Part shown: positions 51,329 to 59,844 of the stretch, piece after piece
How the letters are laid out: every line of letters begins with the position of its first letter
Numbering within the stretch: the stretch's first letter is position 1
Source: Streptomyces sp. ASQP_92
GTDB taxonomy: Bacteria > Actinomycetota > Actinomycetes > Streptomycetales > Streptomycetaceae
DNA: 64,000 bases
Assembly (NCBI RefSeq): GCF_025399895.1
Contig: NZ_JAODUA010000007.1
Span: 62,001 to 126,000, forward strand
Direction of reading: 5' to 3'
The notes under the pieces: model-generated
What the model saw: the letters and a program-made list of their open reading frames with translations, nothing else
Database searches by the model: none
Told to the model about the DNA's origin: nothing
Made by a program: the position numbers and the translations under genes

Positions 51329-53515
51329 TCAGGTCATGATCACGGCCCAGTACGGGTTCAGCTTGCCTTCCAGCATGTGGAGGGCCTGGATGGCGATGAA
51401 CCCTTCGTCGGTCGTCTCCGAAGGGCCGCCGGGCAGGCGCCCGAACCCGCCGTCGGCGGTCTGGCGGGCGGCGATCCAGGCGCGGCAGGCCGCGGTGTCG
51501 GCGGGCTCCGAACCCATCACGTACAGCGAGGCGATGGCGTGGTAGGAGCCGACGAAGCTCTCGGGACCCGACTCGCGGTAGCGGAAGCCGCCCGCCTCGG
51601 TCTGGAGACCGCGCAGCCAGGCGATGGTCTCCTCCACGCGCGGCGGGCGGTGGCCGAGCGCGATGAGGGTGTCCACGACCCGGAACGTGGCGAAGGTGTC
51701 GGAGGGGTGGCCGGGCTGGTTGCCGTACCCGCCGTCCGCGTTCTGGCAGTTCACGAAGTAGGCGACCAGGTCGTCCTCGCGGGCGGGGCGGTGACCGAGT
51801 GCCAGCAGCGCGAGCGTGGCGAGGTTGGAGTGCCAGGCGTCCCCGGGGTATCCGGGGGCGTTGCCGAAGGCGCCCTCGGGGTGCTGGCAGGCGGTGAGGA
51901 ACTCGGCGCACTTCTGCGTGTCGTAGTCCGTGCCGCCCAGGACCGTGGCGGTCAGGACCGCGCAGTACGTCGTGAACGACTCGGACAGCAGGCCGGGTTG
52001 CTCACCGAAGCCGCCGTCCGGGTTCTGGGTGGCGTACACGCCCGCCAGGAGCTTGTCGCTGTGCGGGATCGGCACGTCGAGGGCCATCAGGTCGGACACC
52101 ACGTGCAGGACGGAGAACGTCTGGGCGGTGCGGTCCGACCTCAGTCCCATCGGGGCCCGGTAGGGGGTCAGGCCGTAGCCCAGGCCCGAGGACGTGGAGT
52201 GCAGCCAGTCCAGATAGGCCGGGATGTCGATGTCGGAGTCGGACAGCGGGGCCCGGGACACATAGCTGAGGTCCCGTTCCAGGGGCCAGTGCTCCAGGGC
52301 GGGCGCGGCCGGGGGCGCGGGGACCGCGGCGGGCCGCCGGTCGCCCTGGGCCGCGAGCGCCAGGAGCTGGGTCTCGGCGTGCTTCTCGTGGAAGGGGACG
52401 TAGGCCGTGTTGCCCACGGAGAACGCGCCGGCGGTGCGCGGCGGAACCATGACGTGGCGGGCGAGGGGCACGGTGGGGTCGACCGGCGTGGAGAACCAGC
52501 TCCCCTGCCCGTGGAAGACCCCGCCGCGCTCCCCGTCGGTGTACCGGGACAGCTCGTCGTGGGCGAGCGCGGACAGGTTCTTGGCCTGCTCGTCACCGTC
52601 GATCGCGAACAGGCGGTCCGCCGCGAGGGCGAGCAGCGCGTGGTCGCCCATGAGCTTGGCGGGGAACGGGGAGTCCGGCTTGCCGTACCGCGACACCAGG
52701 GCGTCGACCTTGGGCTGGGACGCCGCGTCGGCACGGTCCCAGAAGCCGCGGCCGCGGGTGTGCAGATGGGCCTGGGTGTGGTGCAGGGTGGCCCGGGCGT
52801 GGTCGAGCGCCGTCGCAAGACCCCGCTCGTGGAGCCGGCACCAGGCGAGCACCGCGAGGGAACTGGCGCGCAGCCGGTATCCCTGCAGGGTGTCGCTCGC
52901 GCCGCGCGCCGTGAGATACGCCCAGGAGCCGTCGGCGGAGCGGAACTTCTCCAACTGGCATGCGGCAGCGGTGACTTGGGCGTCCCACTCCTCGGATCCG
53001 TCATGCAGCGCGTCCGCGGCGAGGGTGAGGACGGCGACCTGCTCCAGCGAGCCGGACCCGTCGATCACCGTGCTGCCGTCCCGGTGCAGGAGCGCGGGCC
53101 ACTGCCCCTCGCTCACCGAGGAGAAGAGCGTCCGGAAGCGGGAACGCGCCTCCTGGACGAGCGCGGTGTCCTTGAGGATCTCGCCCGCGTGGTGGTACGC
53201 CCACAGGGCGAGCGCCTGCGTCGAGGGGGTGCGCACATCGCCCACCGGGTGCGGGGTGCCGGTGATGTCGAGGAGCTCGTGGAAGCCCGCGAAGTCCCCG
53301 TCCTCGAAACCGCGCAGCGACGTCACAAGGCTCCGGGTGAGCGCCTCGTCCCCGCCGGTCTCCGGCAGCACGAGCAGCGCGAGGGCCGCGTCGCCGAGCG
53401 TACGGTCCGGCGTGACGGAGTCACTCCTGTCCCGGCCGAGGACCGCGGGTATGTGGGCGGCGTCGTCGAGGAAGTTCTGGACGATGAACGTACGCAGCGT
53501 GGGAGGTCTGGTCAC
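51329..53515 (-). CDS. Prenyltransferase/squalene-oxidase-repeat protein of unknown function
   Basis: A 728-aa protein made of alpha/alpha-toroid repeats. The C-terminal half has four or five units of the protein-prenyltransferase-beta/terpene-cyclase type (PDGGFGEQPGLLSESF, EGAFGNAPGYPGDAW, ADGGYGNQPGHPSDTF, ADGGFGRLPGGPSETT). The DxDD acid motif of class II cyclases is not found, and the repeat that would hold the zinc-ligand Cys of prenyltransferases reads SDTFATF. So neither activity is supported by motifs. GTG start with GGAGA upstream. No signal peptide. It could be a scaffold, a cyclase with a new active site, or a binding protein for a hydrophobic chain. Confidence 0.75.
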   Translation of the reverse strand: MTRPPTLRTFIVQNFLDDAAHIPAVLGRDRSDSVTPDRTLGDAALALLVLPETGGDEALTRSLVTSLRGFEDGDFAGFHELLDITGTPHPVGDVRTPSTQALALWAYHHAGEILKDTALVQEARSRFRTLFSSVSEGQWPALLHRDGSTVIDGSGSLEQVAVLTLAADALHDGSEEWDAQVTAAACQLEKFRSADGSWAYLTARGASDTLQGYRLRASSLAVLAWCRLHERGLATALDHARATLHHTQAHLHTRGRGFWDRADAASQPKVDALVSRYGKPDSPFPAKLMGDHALLALAADRLFAIDGDEQAKNLSALAHDELSRYTDGERGGVFHGQGSWFSTPVDPTVPLARHVMVPPRTAGAFSVGNTAYVPFHEKHAETQLLALAAQGDRRPAAVPAPPAAPALEHWPLERDLSYVSRAPLSDSDIDIPAYLDWLHSTSSGLGYGLTPYRAPMGLRSDRTAQTFSVLHVVSDLMALDVPIPHSDKLLAGVYATQNPDGGFGEQPGLLSESFTTYCAVLTATVLGGTDYDTQKCAEFLTACQHPEGAFGNAPGYPGDAWHSNLATLALLALGHRPAREDDLVAYFVNCQNADGGYGNQPGHPSDTFATFRVVDTLIALGHRPPRVEETIAWLRGLQTEAGGFRYRESGPESFVGSYHAIASLYVMGSEPADTAACRAWIAARQTADGGFGRLPGGPSETTDEGFIAIQALHMLEGKLNPYWAVIMT

Positions 53516-53575
53516 AACAAGTCTCCATGCGGTGAGAGAGGAACAAGAAAGAGCGGGGGCGACGACCGGTACGGC

Positions 53576-54145
53576 TCAGGCGGCGTCGCGTCGCCTGCCG
53601 GGGAAGCGGGCGGCGTGCGCCGGGGTACCGGCCGGCAGCGATCCGGGGGCCGCGACATACGACGGGTTGAAGCGTTCGTGGACGTAGAGGCGGCTGCCGT
53701 CCTCGCAGTGGATGAGGTACTCCTTGAACGCGCACGGCAGGCCGCGCCCCTCGCCCGGCCACACCTCGCCGCCCGAGGAGAGCAGGCTGCGGTACTGCAG
53801 GGTCTGGTTGCTCCGCAGCCGGCGGCCCAGCGGGACGGAGTCGTCCGAGGAGCCCGACCAGCCGGCCGGGGGCCGGGCGAAGACCACCGTGTTGAGGCTG
53901 ACGACCTCGTCGTCGTCGGTCACGAGCTCCGAGGAGCGGTGCACGACCGGGGCGCAGGGCCCCATGCCGAGGGCTGTCGCGGCCCGTTCGGGAGCGTCGC
54001 CCGCCACGACGGTGCGCTGGCGGGTGACCCGGACGGACAGCGGCTGGTCGAGCAGGGATTCCAGCAGGAGGGTGGTCGACCCGTCGCTCGCCAGGAGCAT
54101 GCGGGTCGCCGCCGAGCCGAGCGTGGTCATGGTGCCCGCGCTCAC
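53576..54145 (-). CDS. Chorismate-lyase-like protein (DUF98/Rv2949c family)
   Basis: A 189-aa single-domain protein: LLASDGSTTLLLESLLDQPL, VHRSSELVTDDDEVVSLNTVVF, PLGRRLRSN, and a C-terminal KEYLIHCEDGSRLYVHERFNP. This pattern is that of the chorismate pyruvate-lyase fold proteins that make 4-hydroxybenzoate, or 3-hydroxybenzoate in some clusters. The start is taken at GTG 54145, which overlaps the glycosyltransferase stop (GTGA); ATG 54130 is an alternative. It would supply an aromatic acid as building block. An activating ligase is not obvious in this operon. Confidence 0.72.
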   Translation of the reverse strand: MSAGTMTTLGSAATRMLLASDGSTTLLLESLLDQPLSVRVTRQRTVVAGDAPERAATALGMGPCAPVVHRSSELVTDDDEVVSLNTVVFARPPAGWSGSSDDSVPLGRRLRSNQTLQYRSLLSSGGEVWPGEGRGLPCAFKEYLIHCEDGSRLYVHERFNPSYVAAPGSLPAGTPAHAARFPGRRRDAA

Positions 54146-55398
54146 CTTCGCCCCGGGACCGGCCGGCGGCCGCCGGCGGCTCGGGACGCCGCGGCTATCA
54201 GGTGGCCGGCGGCGGCGGCGGTGCCCGATCCGTTCGGCGCGATGGCGAGCTGGCCCGGCGTGGGCAGGCCGCCGTCGGGGCGCCCGGTGACCATCGGCGT
54301 CAGGGTCTCGACCAGGCCCTCCGCCGTCGGGGAGATGAGCGTCGGGAAGCCGAGCAGCTCCAGACGGCGCGCCGCTTCCACCTCGTGGTACTCGCCGAGG
54401 CTGCCCAGGACGAAGACGGTGGGGATGCGCATGGCCGCGATCTCGGTGACGGTGATCCAGCCGGGGGCGGACAGCAGGACGTTCGCCTCCCGCAGGAGCG
54501 GCATCCAGTCGGGCAGGTAGTCGAGCTGGATCACCGACTCCGGGGCGTCGACGCGCTCGCGTCCCAGCAGGACGAACTGAAGGTCGGGCTGGACCCGCTT
54601 CAGCACCTCGTACGCCTGGAGGTAGCCCTCGATCACCCGCTGCTTGTTCTCCAGGAACATGGTGGTGCCGCCGACCGAGCCCACCATGATGGGCCCCTCG
54701 GGGATCCCGAGGTCCGCGCGGACCTTGGCGCCGTCGTGCAGCGAGGGCATGTCGCGGACCATGGGGCCGGTGAAGACGGCGTGCCCGGCTTCGAGCGCCT
54801 CCGCCACGGGGGTTCCCTTGTCGAGCTCCTCGACCAACGGCTTGTCGGTGAGCACCACTTCGGCGCTGTTGACGATCCAGTCGAACACCATGTGCAGGGC
54901 GTTGCGGCCCCGCCGCAGGTCCTCGGAGTCGATGTCGAAGCCGCCCGCGACGAGGGTCTCGTCGTCGAGCTGGCACAGCGTGAAGTCGTACCGCTCGGTG
55001 ACCAGGGCGTGCGGGACGCCGGACATGCCGGCCGCGATGCTGGCGGACATGTTGTAGTCGCTGACCACCAGGTCGGGAGCGAGCTCCTGGTACAGCGCCA
55101 GATAGTGCAGGATGCGCTCGCCGTTGACGAAGGCGGGCGCGAGATAGCCGCCGATGTAGCCCGCCCAGTCCATCCGCCGGGTGAGGTTGCTCTTGGTCGC
55201 GTAGTTCACCTGCCGGCCGGCGAGGTCGACGACCGTCACGCCCGCCTCGGTGAACAGCGGGGCGAACGTGGACTGGAGCGAGGCCAGGAGCACCGTCAGA
55301 TCGGCGTCGGGCCGCTGGGCGCGGATCTCCCGGGCCAGGGCCAGGGTGCGCATGTTGTGGCCGGAGCCGGTCGCGTTGGGGGCCAGGACGATCTTCAT
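54142..55398 (-). CDS. Glycosyltransferase (GT-B, MurG/GT1-like)
   Basis: A 418-aa GT-B enzyme. Its N-terminal acceptor domain opens MKIVLAPNATGSGHNMRTLA, and the nucleotide-sugar domain has MVGSVGGTTMFLENK and LLSAPGWITVTEIAAMRIPTVF. The glycine-rich N-terminal loop and the C-terminal layout place it with the GT1/GT28 group. It would transfer the deoxysugar made by RmlA/RmlB to the product. It is translationally coupled to both neighbours (4-bp overlaps). Confidence 0.85.
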   Translation of the reverse strand: MKIVLAPNATGSGHNMRTLALAREIRAQRPDADLTVLLASLQSTFAPLFTEAGVTVVDLAGRQVNYATKSNLTRRMDWAGYIGGYLAPAFVNGERILHYLALYQELAPDLVVSDYNMSASIAAGMSGVPHALVTERYDFTLCQLDDETLVAGGFDIDSEDLRRGRNALHMVFDWIVNSAEVVLTDKPLVEELDKGTPVAEALEAGHAVFTGPMVRDMPSLHDGAKVRADLGIPEGPIMVGSVGGTTMFLENKQRVIEGYLQAYEVLKRVQPDLQFVLLGRERVDAPESVIQLDYLPDWMPLLREANVLLSAPGWITVTEIAAMRIPTVFVLGSLGEYHEVEAARRLELLGFPTLISPTAEGLVETLTPMVTGRPDGGLPTPGQLAIAPNGSGTAAAAGHLIAAASRAAGGRRPVPGRR

Positions 55399-56327
55399 GG
55401 GCGGTTTCCTTCCAGGACTCCGGAGGTGGTGCTGTGGGCGGGCACATGGCCCAGGACTACGGCCCCGTCGGTGAGGTGGGCGCCGTCCCCGATGTGGCAG
55501 GGGCCGACGATCGTCACGTCGTGGCCGATGCGGACCCGGGACCCGATGGAGACGGCTCCGGCCTCCCAGGGCAGTGAACGGCGGTTCAGGTCGTGGCCGC
55601 TGGAGAGGATCTGCAACCGTGCGCCGGCCTCGGTGCCCGCACCGATGTCGATGCCGCCGCCGCCCTCCAGCGTCGCCCGCTCACCGATGCGTACGCCGTC
55701 GGCCGCGCGCACCCCTCCCGCGGGGGAAGGCCCGTCGGGGCGGCCCAGCGCGATCAGCCCGCCGCCGATGACGACGTCCGAGCCGCCTGTGAACGCGGCG
55801 TCGAGCAGACTGCCCGGCCCCACCCGCCAGCCGTCCGGAAGCGTCGCCGCACCGCTGTTGGTGCGGGCCCGGACGATGGACACGATCGGGCTGATGTCGG
55901 GGAGCCCGTCCTCCGTCACCTGCCGGTGGCGCAGGATCCGGGCGGGGCGGCCCACCACGATGGCGTCGGCGGGAACGTCGGCCGTGACCTGGGCTCCCGC
56001 CGCGACCACGGCCCCGTCGCCCACGGTGACTCCGGGGGCGACGACGGCCCGCGCCGCGATCCAGGCACCGGCGCCGATGGTGACGCGGTCGCCGCCGCGC
56101 TCTCCGATGGTGGCCAGGGAGGCGACCATGGTGCCGGGCCCGATGGAGGCGGACAGGACACGGGAACGAAAGCCGACGAAGACGCCCTGTTCCAGGGTGC
56201 TGTCGATGATCTCGGCGCCGTACCGCACCCAACTGCCGTTGCCAAAACGGGAGTTGAGTGTGGCCGCGCCGGTTTCGACGAAGGCGGGCACGTCGGTGCG
56301 TGCCGGATGCCCGAGCGAGGTGCTCAT
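55395..56327 (-). CDS. Left-handed beta-helix (hexapeptide-repeat) acyltransferase
   Basis: A 310-aa protein built of hexapeptide repeats over almost its entire length (IGPGTMVASLATIGE, VTVGDGAVVAAGAQV, VRIGHDVTIVGPCHIGDGAHL). The family transfers acetyl or other acyl groups from CoA, often to amino or hydroxyl groups of nucleotide sugars, and works as a trimer. Two helix blocks appear to be joined by a linker near residues 130-165, so it may be a duplicated or two-domain form. It is coupled to rmlA and the glycosyltransferase, which suggests sugar acylation. Confidence 0.82.
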   Translation of the reverse strand: MSTSLGHPARTDVPAFVETGAATLNSRFGNGSWVRYGAEIIDSTLEQGVFVGFRSRVLSASIGPGTMVASLATIGERGGDRVTIGAGAWIAARAVVAPGVTVGDGAVVAAGAQVTADVPADAIVVGRPARILRHRQVTEDGLPDISPIVSIVRARTNSGAATLPDGWRVGPGSLLDAAFTGGSDVVIGGGLIALGRPDGPSPAGGVRAADGVRIGERATLEGGGGIDIGAGTEAGARLQILSSGHDLNRRSLPWEAGAVSIGSRVRIGHDVTIVGPCHIGDGAHLTDGAVVLGHVPAHSTTSGVLEGNRP

Positions 56328-57235
56328 GCGGCGGCGCGCGGGGTCAGCGAGAGGGGCTCCGCGGCCTCCTGTCTCGCGAGATCTATCACGTACTGCCCGT
56401 AACTCGACGAGCCGGAGAGTTCCTTGCCGATGAGGGCGAGCTGCTCGTGGTCGATGTACCCCATGCGGTACGCGACCTCCTCCAGGCAGGAGATGCGGAT
56501 GCCCTGCCGCTTCTCCAGGATCTGGACGAAGGTGGCCGCCTCCAGGAGGCTGTCGTGGGTGCCGGTGTCGAACCAGGCGGAGCCGCGGCCGAGGTTGACC
56601 AGACGGGCCCGGCCCTCGTCGACGAAGGTGCGGTTGAGGTCGGTGATCTCCAACTCGCCCCGCGCCGAGGGCTCAAGGGCGATCGCGCGGCGGACCGCCT
56701 CGTTGTCGTACATGTAGAGCCCGGTCACGGCCAGGTTGGACTTGGGGTGGAGCGGCTTCTCCTCCAGGGAGACGATGTTGCCGTCCTCGTCCATCTCCGC
56801 GACGCCGTAGCGCTCGGGGTCACCGACCGGGTAGCCGAACAGGGTGCAGCCGTCGAGGCGGAAGGCCTCCTCGCGCAGCATGTCGGGGAGCCGGTGGCCG
56901 TAGAAGATGTTGTCGCCGAGGACCAGGCAGACCTGTTCGTCGCCGATGAACTCCTGGCCGATGATGAGCGCCTGGGCCAGTCCCTTGGGCTCGTCCTGGA
57001 CGGCGTACTCCAGCGAGATGCCCAACTTGTGCCCGTCGCCCAGGAGTTCGCGGTAGATCTCCAGGTGGGCCGGGGTGGAGATGATGAGGATCTCCCGGAC
57101 GCCCGACTGCATGAGCACCGCGAGCGGGTAGTACACCATCGGCTTGTCGTAGACGGGGAGGAGCTGTTTGGAGTGCACGCTGGTCAGCGGTCGCAGACGG
57201 GTGCCCGACCCGCCGGCGAGGATGATGCCGCGCAT
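56324..57235 (-). CDS. rmlA: Glucose-1-phosphate thymidylyltransferase
   Basis: A 303-aa enzyme, normal length. It has the nucleotide-binding GGSGTRLRPLT at the N-terminus, then KPMVYYPLAVLMQSG, LVLGDNIFYG, LEEKPLHPKS and AWFDTGTHDSLLEA. It makes dTDP-glucose from dTTP and glucose-1-phosphate, the first committed step of 6-deoxysugar synthesis. GGAAGG precedes ATG 57235. It is followed within 4 bp overlap by the acyltransferase and preceded by rmlB. Confidence 0.95.
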   Translation of the reverse strand: MRGIILAGGSGTRLRPLTSVHSKQLLPVYDKPMVYYPLAVLMQSGVREILIISTPAHLEIYRELLGDGHKLGISLEYAVQDEPKGLAQALIIGQEFIGDEQVCLVLGDNIFYGHRLPDMLREEAFRLDGCTLFGYPVGDPERYGVAEMDEDGNIVSLEEKPLHPKSNLAVTGLYMYDNEAVRRAIALEPSARGELEITDLNRTFVDEGRARLVNLGRGSAWFDTGTHDSLLEAATFVQILEKRQGIRISCLEEVAYRMGYIDHEQLALIGKELSGSSSYGQYVIDLARQEAAEPLSLTPRAAA

Positions 57236-57314
57236 GTTCGGTCCTTCCTCTGGAAGTGACGGCCGGCTTCGGTGGGCCGGGCCGTGGGAGTGGAACGGTG
57301 CGGAGCGCCTGTGC

Positions 57315-58289
57315 TCAGGCGGCGTTGTCCAGGAGCGGCTGCCACCAGGAGGTGTTCTCGCGGTACCAGGCGATGGTCGCCGCGATGCCCTCTTCGAAGG
57401 TGACGAGGGGTTCGTAGCCGAGGGCGTGGAGCTTGCTGTGGTCCACCGAGTAGCGGCGGTCGTGGCCCTTGCGGTCGGGCACCTGCCGTACGGAGCTCCA
57501 GTCGGCCCCGGCGGCCGCAAGGAGGATCTCGGTGAGCTGCCGGTTGGTGAGTTCCCGGCCGCCGCCGATGTTGTAGACCTCGCCGGGCTGCCCCTTCTCC
57601 AGGACCAGCTGGATGCCCCGGCAGTGGTCGTCGACGTGCAGCCAGTCCCGGATGTTGAGGCCGTCGCCGTACAGCGGGATCGTCCCGCCGCGCATCAGCG
57701 TCGTCACGAAGAGCGGGATGACCTTCTCCGGGAACTGGTAGGGCCCGTAGTTGTTGCTGCACCGGGTGATGCTCACGTTCATGCCGTGGGTGCGGGCGTA
57801 GGACCGCACCAGCAGATCGGCCCCGGCCTTGGCCGCCGAGTACGGCGAGTTGGGCTCCAGGGGGCGCTCCTCGGTCCACGACCCCTCGGCGATGGAGCCG
57901 TACACCTCGTCGGTGGAGATGTGGACGAAGCGCGGGGTGTTGGCCCGGAGCGCCGCTTCCAGCAGGGTGTGCGTGCCGAGCACGTTGGTTCTGACGAACT
58001 CCGACGCGTTGCCGATGGAGCGGTCCACATGCGTCTCGGCCGCGAAGTTCACCACGGCGTCGACGCCGGTGAGCAGCTTGGGGACGAGGACCTCGTCGGC
58101 GATGTCGCCCTGCACGAAGCGCAGTCGCGCATCGTTCGACACGGGGGCGAGGTTCGCGAGGTTGCCGGCGTAGGTCAGCTTGTCCAGGACCGTGACGCCG
58201 GTGATGTCCGTGCCGTACTGGCCGCCGAGCAGGTTGCGTACGTAGTTGCTGCCGATGAATCCGGCGCCGCCTGTTACCAGGATGTGCAT
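57315..58289 (-). CDS. rmlB: dTDP-glucose 4,6-dehydratase
   Basis: A 324-aa short-chain dehydrogenase-type enzyme. It has NAD motif VTGGAGFIGSNYVRN, STDEVYG with the active-site Thr-Asp-Glu, YSAAKAGADLL with Tyr and Lys, and NIRDWLHVDDH. It converts dTDP-glucose to dTDP-4-keto-6-deoxyglucose. GAGGAG lies ahead of ATG 58289. No rmlC or rmlD, aminotransferase or ketoreductase specific for sugars is in the window, so the final sugar depends on the neighbouring tailoring genes or genes beyond the edge. Confidence 0.95.
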   Translation of the reverse strand: MHILVTGGAGFIGSNYVRNLLGGQYGTDITGVTVLDKLTYAGNLANLAPVSNDARLRFVQGDIADEVLVPKLLTGVDAVVNFAAETHVDRSIGNASEFVRTNVLGTHTLLEAALRANTPRFVHISTDEVYGSIAEGSWTEERPLEPNSPYSAAKAGADLLVRSYARTHGMNVSITRCSNNYGPYQFPEKVIPLFVTTLMRGGTIPLYGDGLNIRDWLHVDDHCRGIQLVLEKGQPGEVYNIGGGRELTNRQLTEILLAAAGADWSSVRQVPDRKGHDRRYSVDHSKLHALGYEPLVTFEEGIAATIAWYRENTSWWQPLLDNAA

Positions 58290-58387
58290 GGTTGAGCTCC
58301 TCGATTCCTCAGGAGGGCGTGACCCCGCGGGCGGACCCCAAGGGCCGCGAAGTCCGGCAGGGCGAAGACGGGACGCGATGAGGGGTG

Positions 58388-59761
58388 TTACGCGGGGTGC
58401 GGCAGGAGAAGGCCCTCGATGGCGCTTCGGACCCGCACACAGCGTTCCTGCGTGTCGGCCTCGACGTTGAGGCGCAGCAGCGGTTCGGTGTTGGAGGGGC
58501 GGAGGTTGAACCACCCGTGGGCGGAGGTGACGGTGAGGCCGTCGACCTCCTCGAAGGTGACCGGGTCCTCGAAGAGGCCGGCCGCGTGCTCCTTGATCAG
58601 GGCGATGACGGCGGCCGGGTCCTCGACGCGGTAGTTGGTCTCGTCGAGCGCGTGGTAGCGCGAGTAGCGCGACCTCACCGCGGAGAGCGGTTCGCTCTGC
58701 TCTCCGAGCGCGCGCAGGACGTGCAGCGCCGCGAGCATGCCGGTGTCGGCGTTCCAGAATTCGCGGAAGTAGTAGTGGGCGGAGTGCTCGCCGCCGAAGG
58801 CCGCTCCCGTACGGGCCATCTCGGCCTTGACGAAGGAGTGGCCGACCCGGGTCCGCACGGGGATGCCGCCCGCTTCGGCGACGATCTCCGGTACGGCCTT
58901 GGAGGTGATCAGGTTGTAGATCACCGTGGCGCCGGGCGACTGCTTCAGCGTGCGGTCGGCGATCAGGGCGCACAGGGCGGACGGCGGGACGGCCTCACCG
59001 CGTTCGTCCACGACGAAGCAGCGGTCGGCGTCCCCGTCGAAGGCCACCCCGAGGTCCGCGCCCTCCTCCCGCACCCTCTGGACGAGGTCGAGGAGGTTCT
59101 TGGGGTCGAGGGGGTTCGCGGGATGGTTGGGGAAGGTCCCGTCGAGCTCGAAGTAGAGCGGCACCACGTCCAGGGGCAGCCCCTGAAGCACGGCGGGCAC
59201 GGTCAGGCCGGCCATGCCGTTCCCCGCGTCCACGACCACCTTCAGCGGGCGGATGCCCGACAGGTCGACCGTGGCCCGCAGGAAGTCGGCGTAGTCGGAC
59301 AGCACTTCACGCTCGACGACGGTGCCCAACCGGCGCGTGGACACGGGCGGTTCGCTCTCGGCCCACTGCTCCGCGAGCGCCCGGACCGTCTCCAGCGACA
59401 GGTTCCCACTGAGCGGAGCGGCCTCTTCCAGACAGAACTTCACTCCGTTGTAGCGCGCCGGGTTGTGCGACGCGGTGAACATCGCACCCGGCATGCACAG
59501 GGACCCGGAGGCGAAGTAGAGCCCGTCCGTGGAGCACAGCCCGATGAACACCACATCGGTGCCACGGGAGACCGCGCCCCGGGCGAAGGCCCGGGAGAGC
59601 GCCGGAGAGGTGGGGCGCATGTCGTGTCCCACCACGACACAGGTGGCTCCGGTGAGTTCGGCGAAGGCGGCGCCGAGCAGTTCCGCCACGGTGTCGTCCC
59701 ACTCGTCGGGGACGACACCGCGTACGTCATACGCCTTGAAGATCCGTGACAGATCCGCCAT
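58388..59761 (-). CDS. Phosphomannomutase/phosphoglucomutase
   Basis: A 457-aa alpha-D-phosphohexomutase. The phosphoserine loop is TASHNPARYNG, the metal loop DGDADRCFV, the sugar-binding loop GEHSAHYYF, and the phosphate-binding site RPSNTEPLL. It could convert hexose-6-phosphate into the hexose-1-phosphate needed by RmlA. It is the first gene of the 27-kb minus-strand operon. The ATG comes 4 bp after an 11-codon upstream frame. Its promoter and first codons were copied to 27735-27857. Confidence 0.92.
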   Translation of the reverse strand: MADLSRIFKAYDVRGVVPDEWDDTVAELLGAAFAELTGATCVVVGHDMRPTSPALSRAFARGAVSRGTDVVFIGLCSTDGLYFASGSLCMPGAMFTASHNPARYNGVKFCLEEAAPLSGNLSLETVRALAEQWAESEPPVSTRRLGTVVEREVLSDYADFLRATVDLSGIRPLKVVVDAGNGMAGLTVPAVLQGLPLDVVPLYFELDGTFPNHPANPLDPKNLLDLVQRVREEGADLGVAFDGDADRCFVVDERGEAVPPSALCALIADRTLKQSPGATVIYNLITSKAVPEIVAEAGGIPVRTRVGHSFVKAEMARTGAAFGGEHSAHYYFREFWNADTGMLAALHVLRALGEQSEPLSAVRSRYSRYHALDETNYRVEDPAAVIALIKEHAAGLFEDPVTFEEVDGLTVTSAHGWFNLRPSNTEPLLRLNVEADTQERCVRVRSAIEGLLLPHPA

Positions 59762-59765
59762 TGCC

Positions 59766-59801
59766 CTAGCTCCAGAGGTAGTCGCTCACCGGCCACCTCA
59801 T
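59766..59801 (-). CDS. Possible leader peptide upstream of phosphomannomutase
   Basis: An 11-codon frame, MRWPVSDYLWS, ends 4 bp before the phosphomannomutase ATG and has AAGGAAGGAG about 12 nt ahead. In the duplicate block at 27735-27857 the first nine codons are kept except codon 3 (MRPPVSDYL), but an inserted base removes the stop. It may couple translation or act as attenuator; it could also be chance conservation of a duplicated leader. Confidence 0.35.
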   Translation of the reverse strand: MRWPVSDYLWS

Positions 59802-59827
59802 GACAGCAAAGGCTCCTTCCTTTCTCC

Positions 59828-59844
59828 TACCGCCGAAATACCTC
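59828..59844 (-). promoter_or_regulatory. SARP-type direct repeat upstream of phosphomannomutase operon
   Basis: GAGGTA and GCGGTA are spaced 11 bp start to start on the minus strand, separated by TTTCG. The pattern is conserved in the copy at 27832-27848. Both lie about 65-85 bp upstream of the first full gene of their operon. Confidence 0.6.

Noticed and set aside
51329..53515. Class II terpene or squalene-hopene cyclase
   Set aside because: No DxDD motif was found and the operon has no prenyl diphosphate synthase; only the repeat fold is supported.
54142..59761. Complete dTDP-rhamnose pathway
   Set aside because: Only RmlA and RmlB are present; no epimerase (RmlC) or reductase (RmlD) was found, so the final sugar cannot be named.
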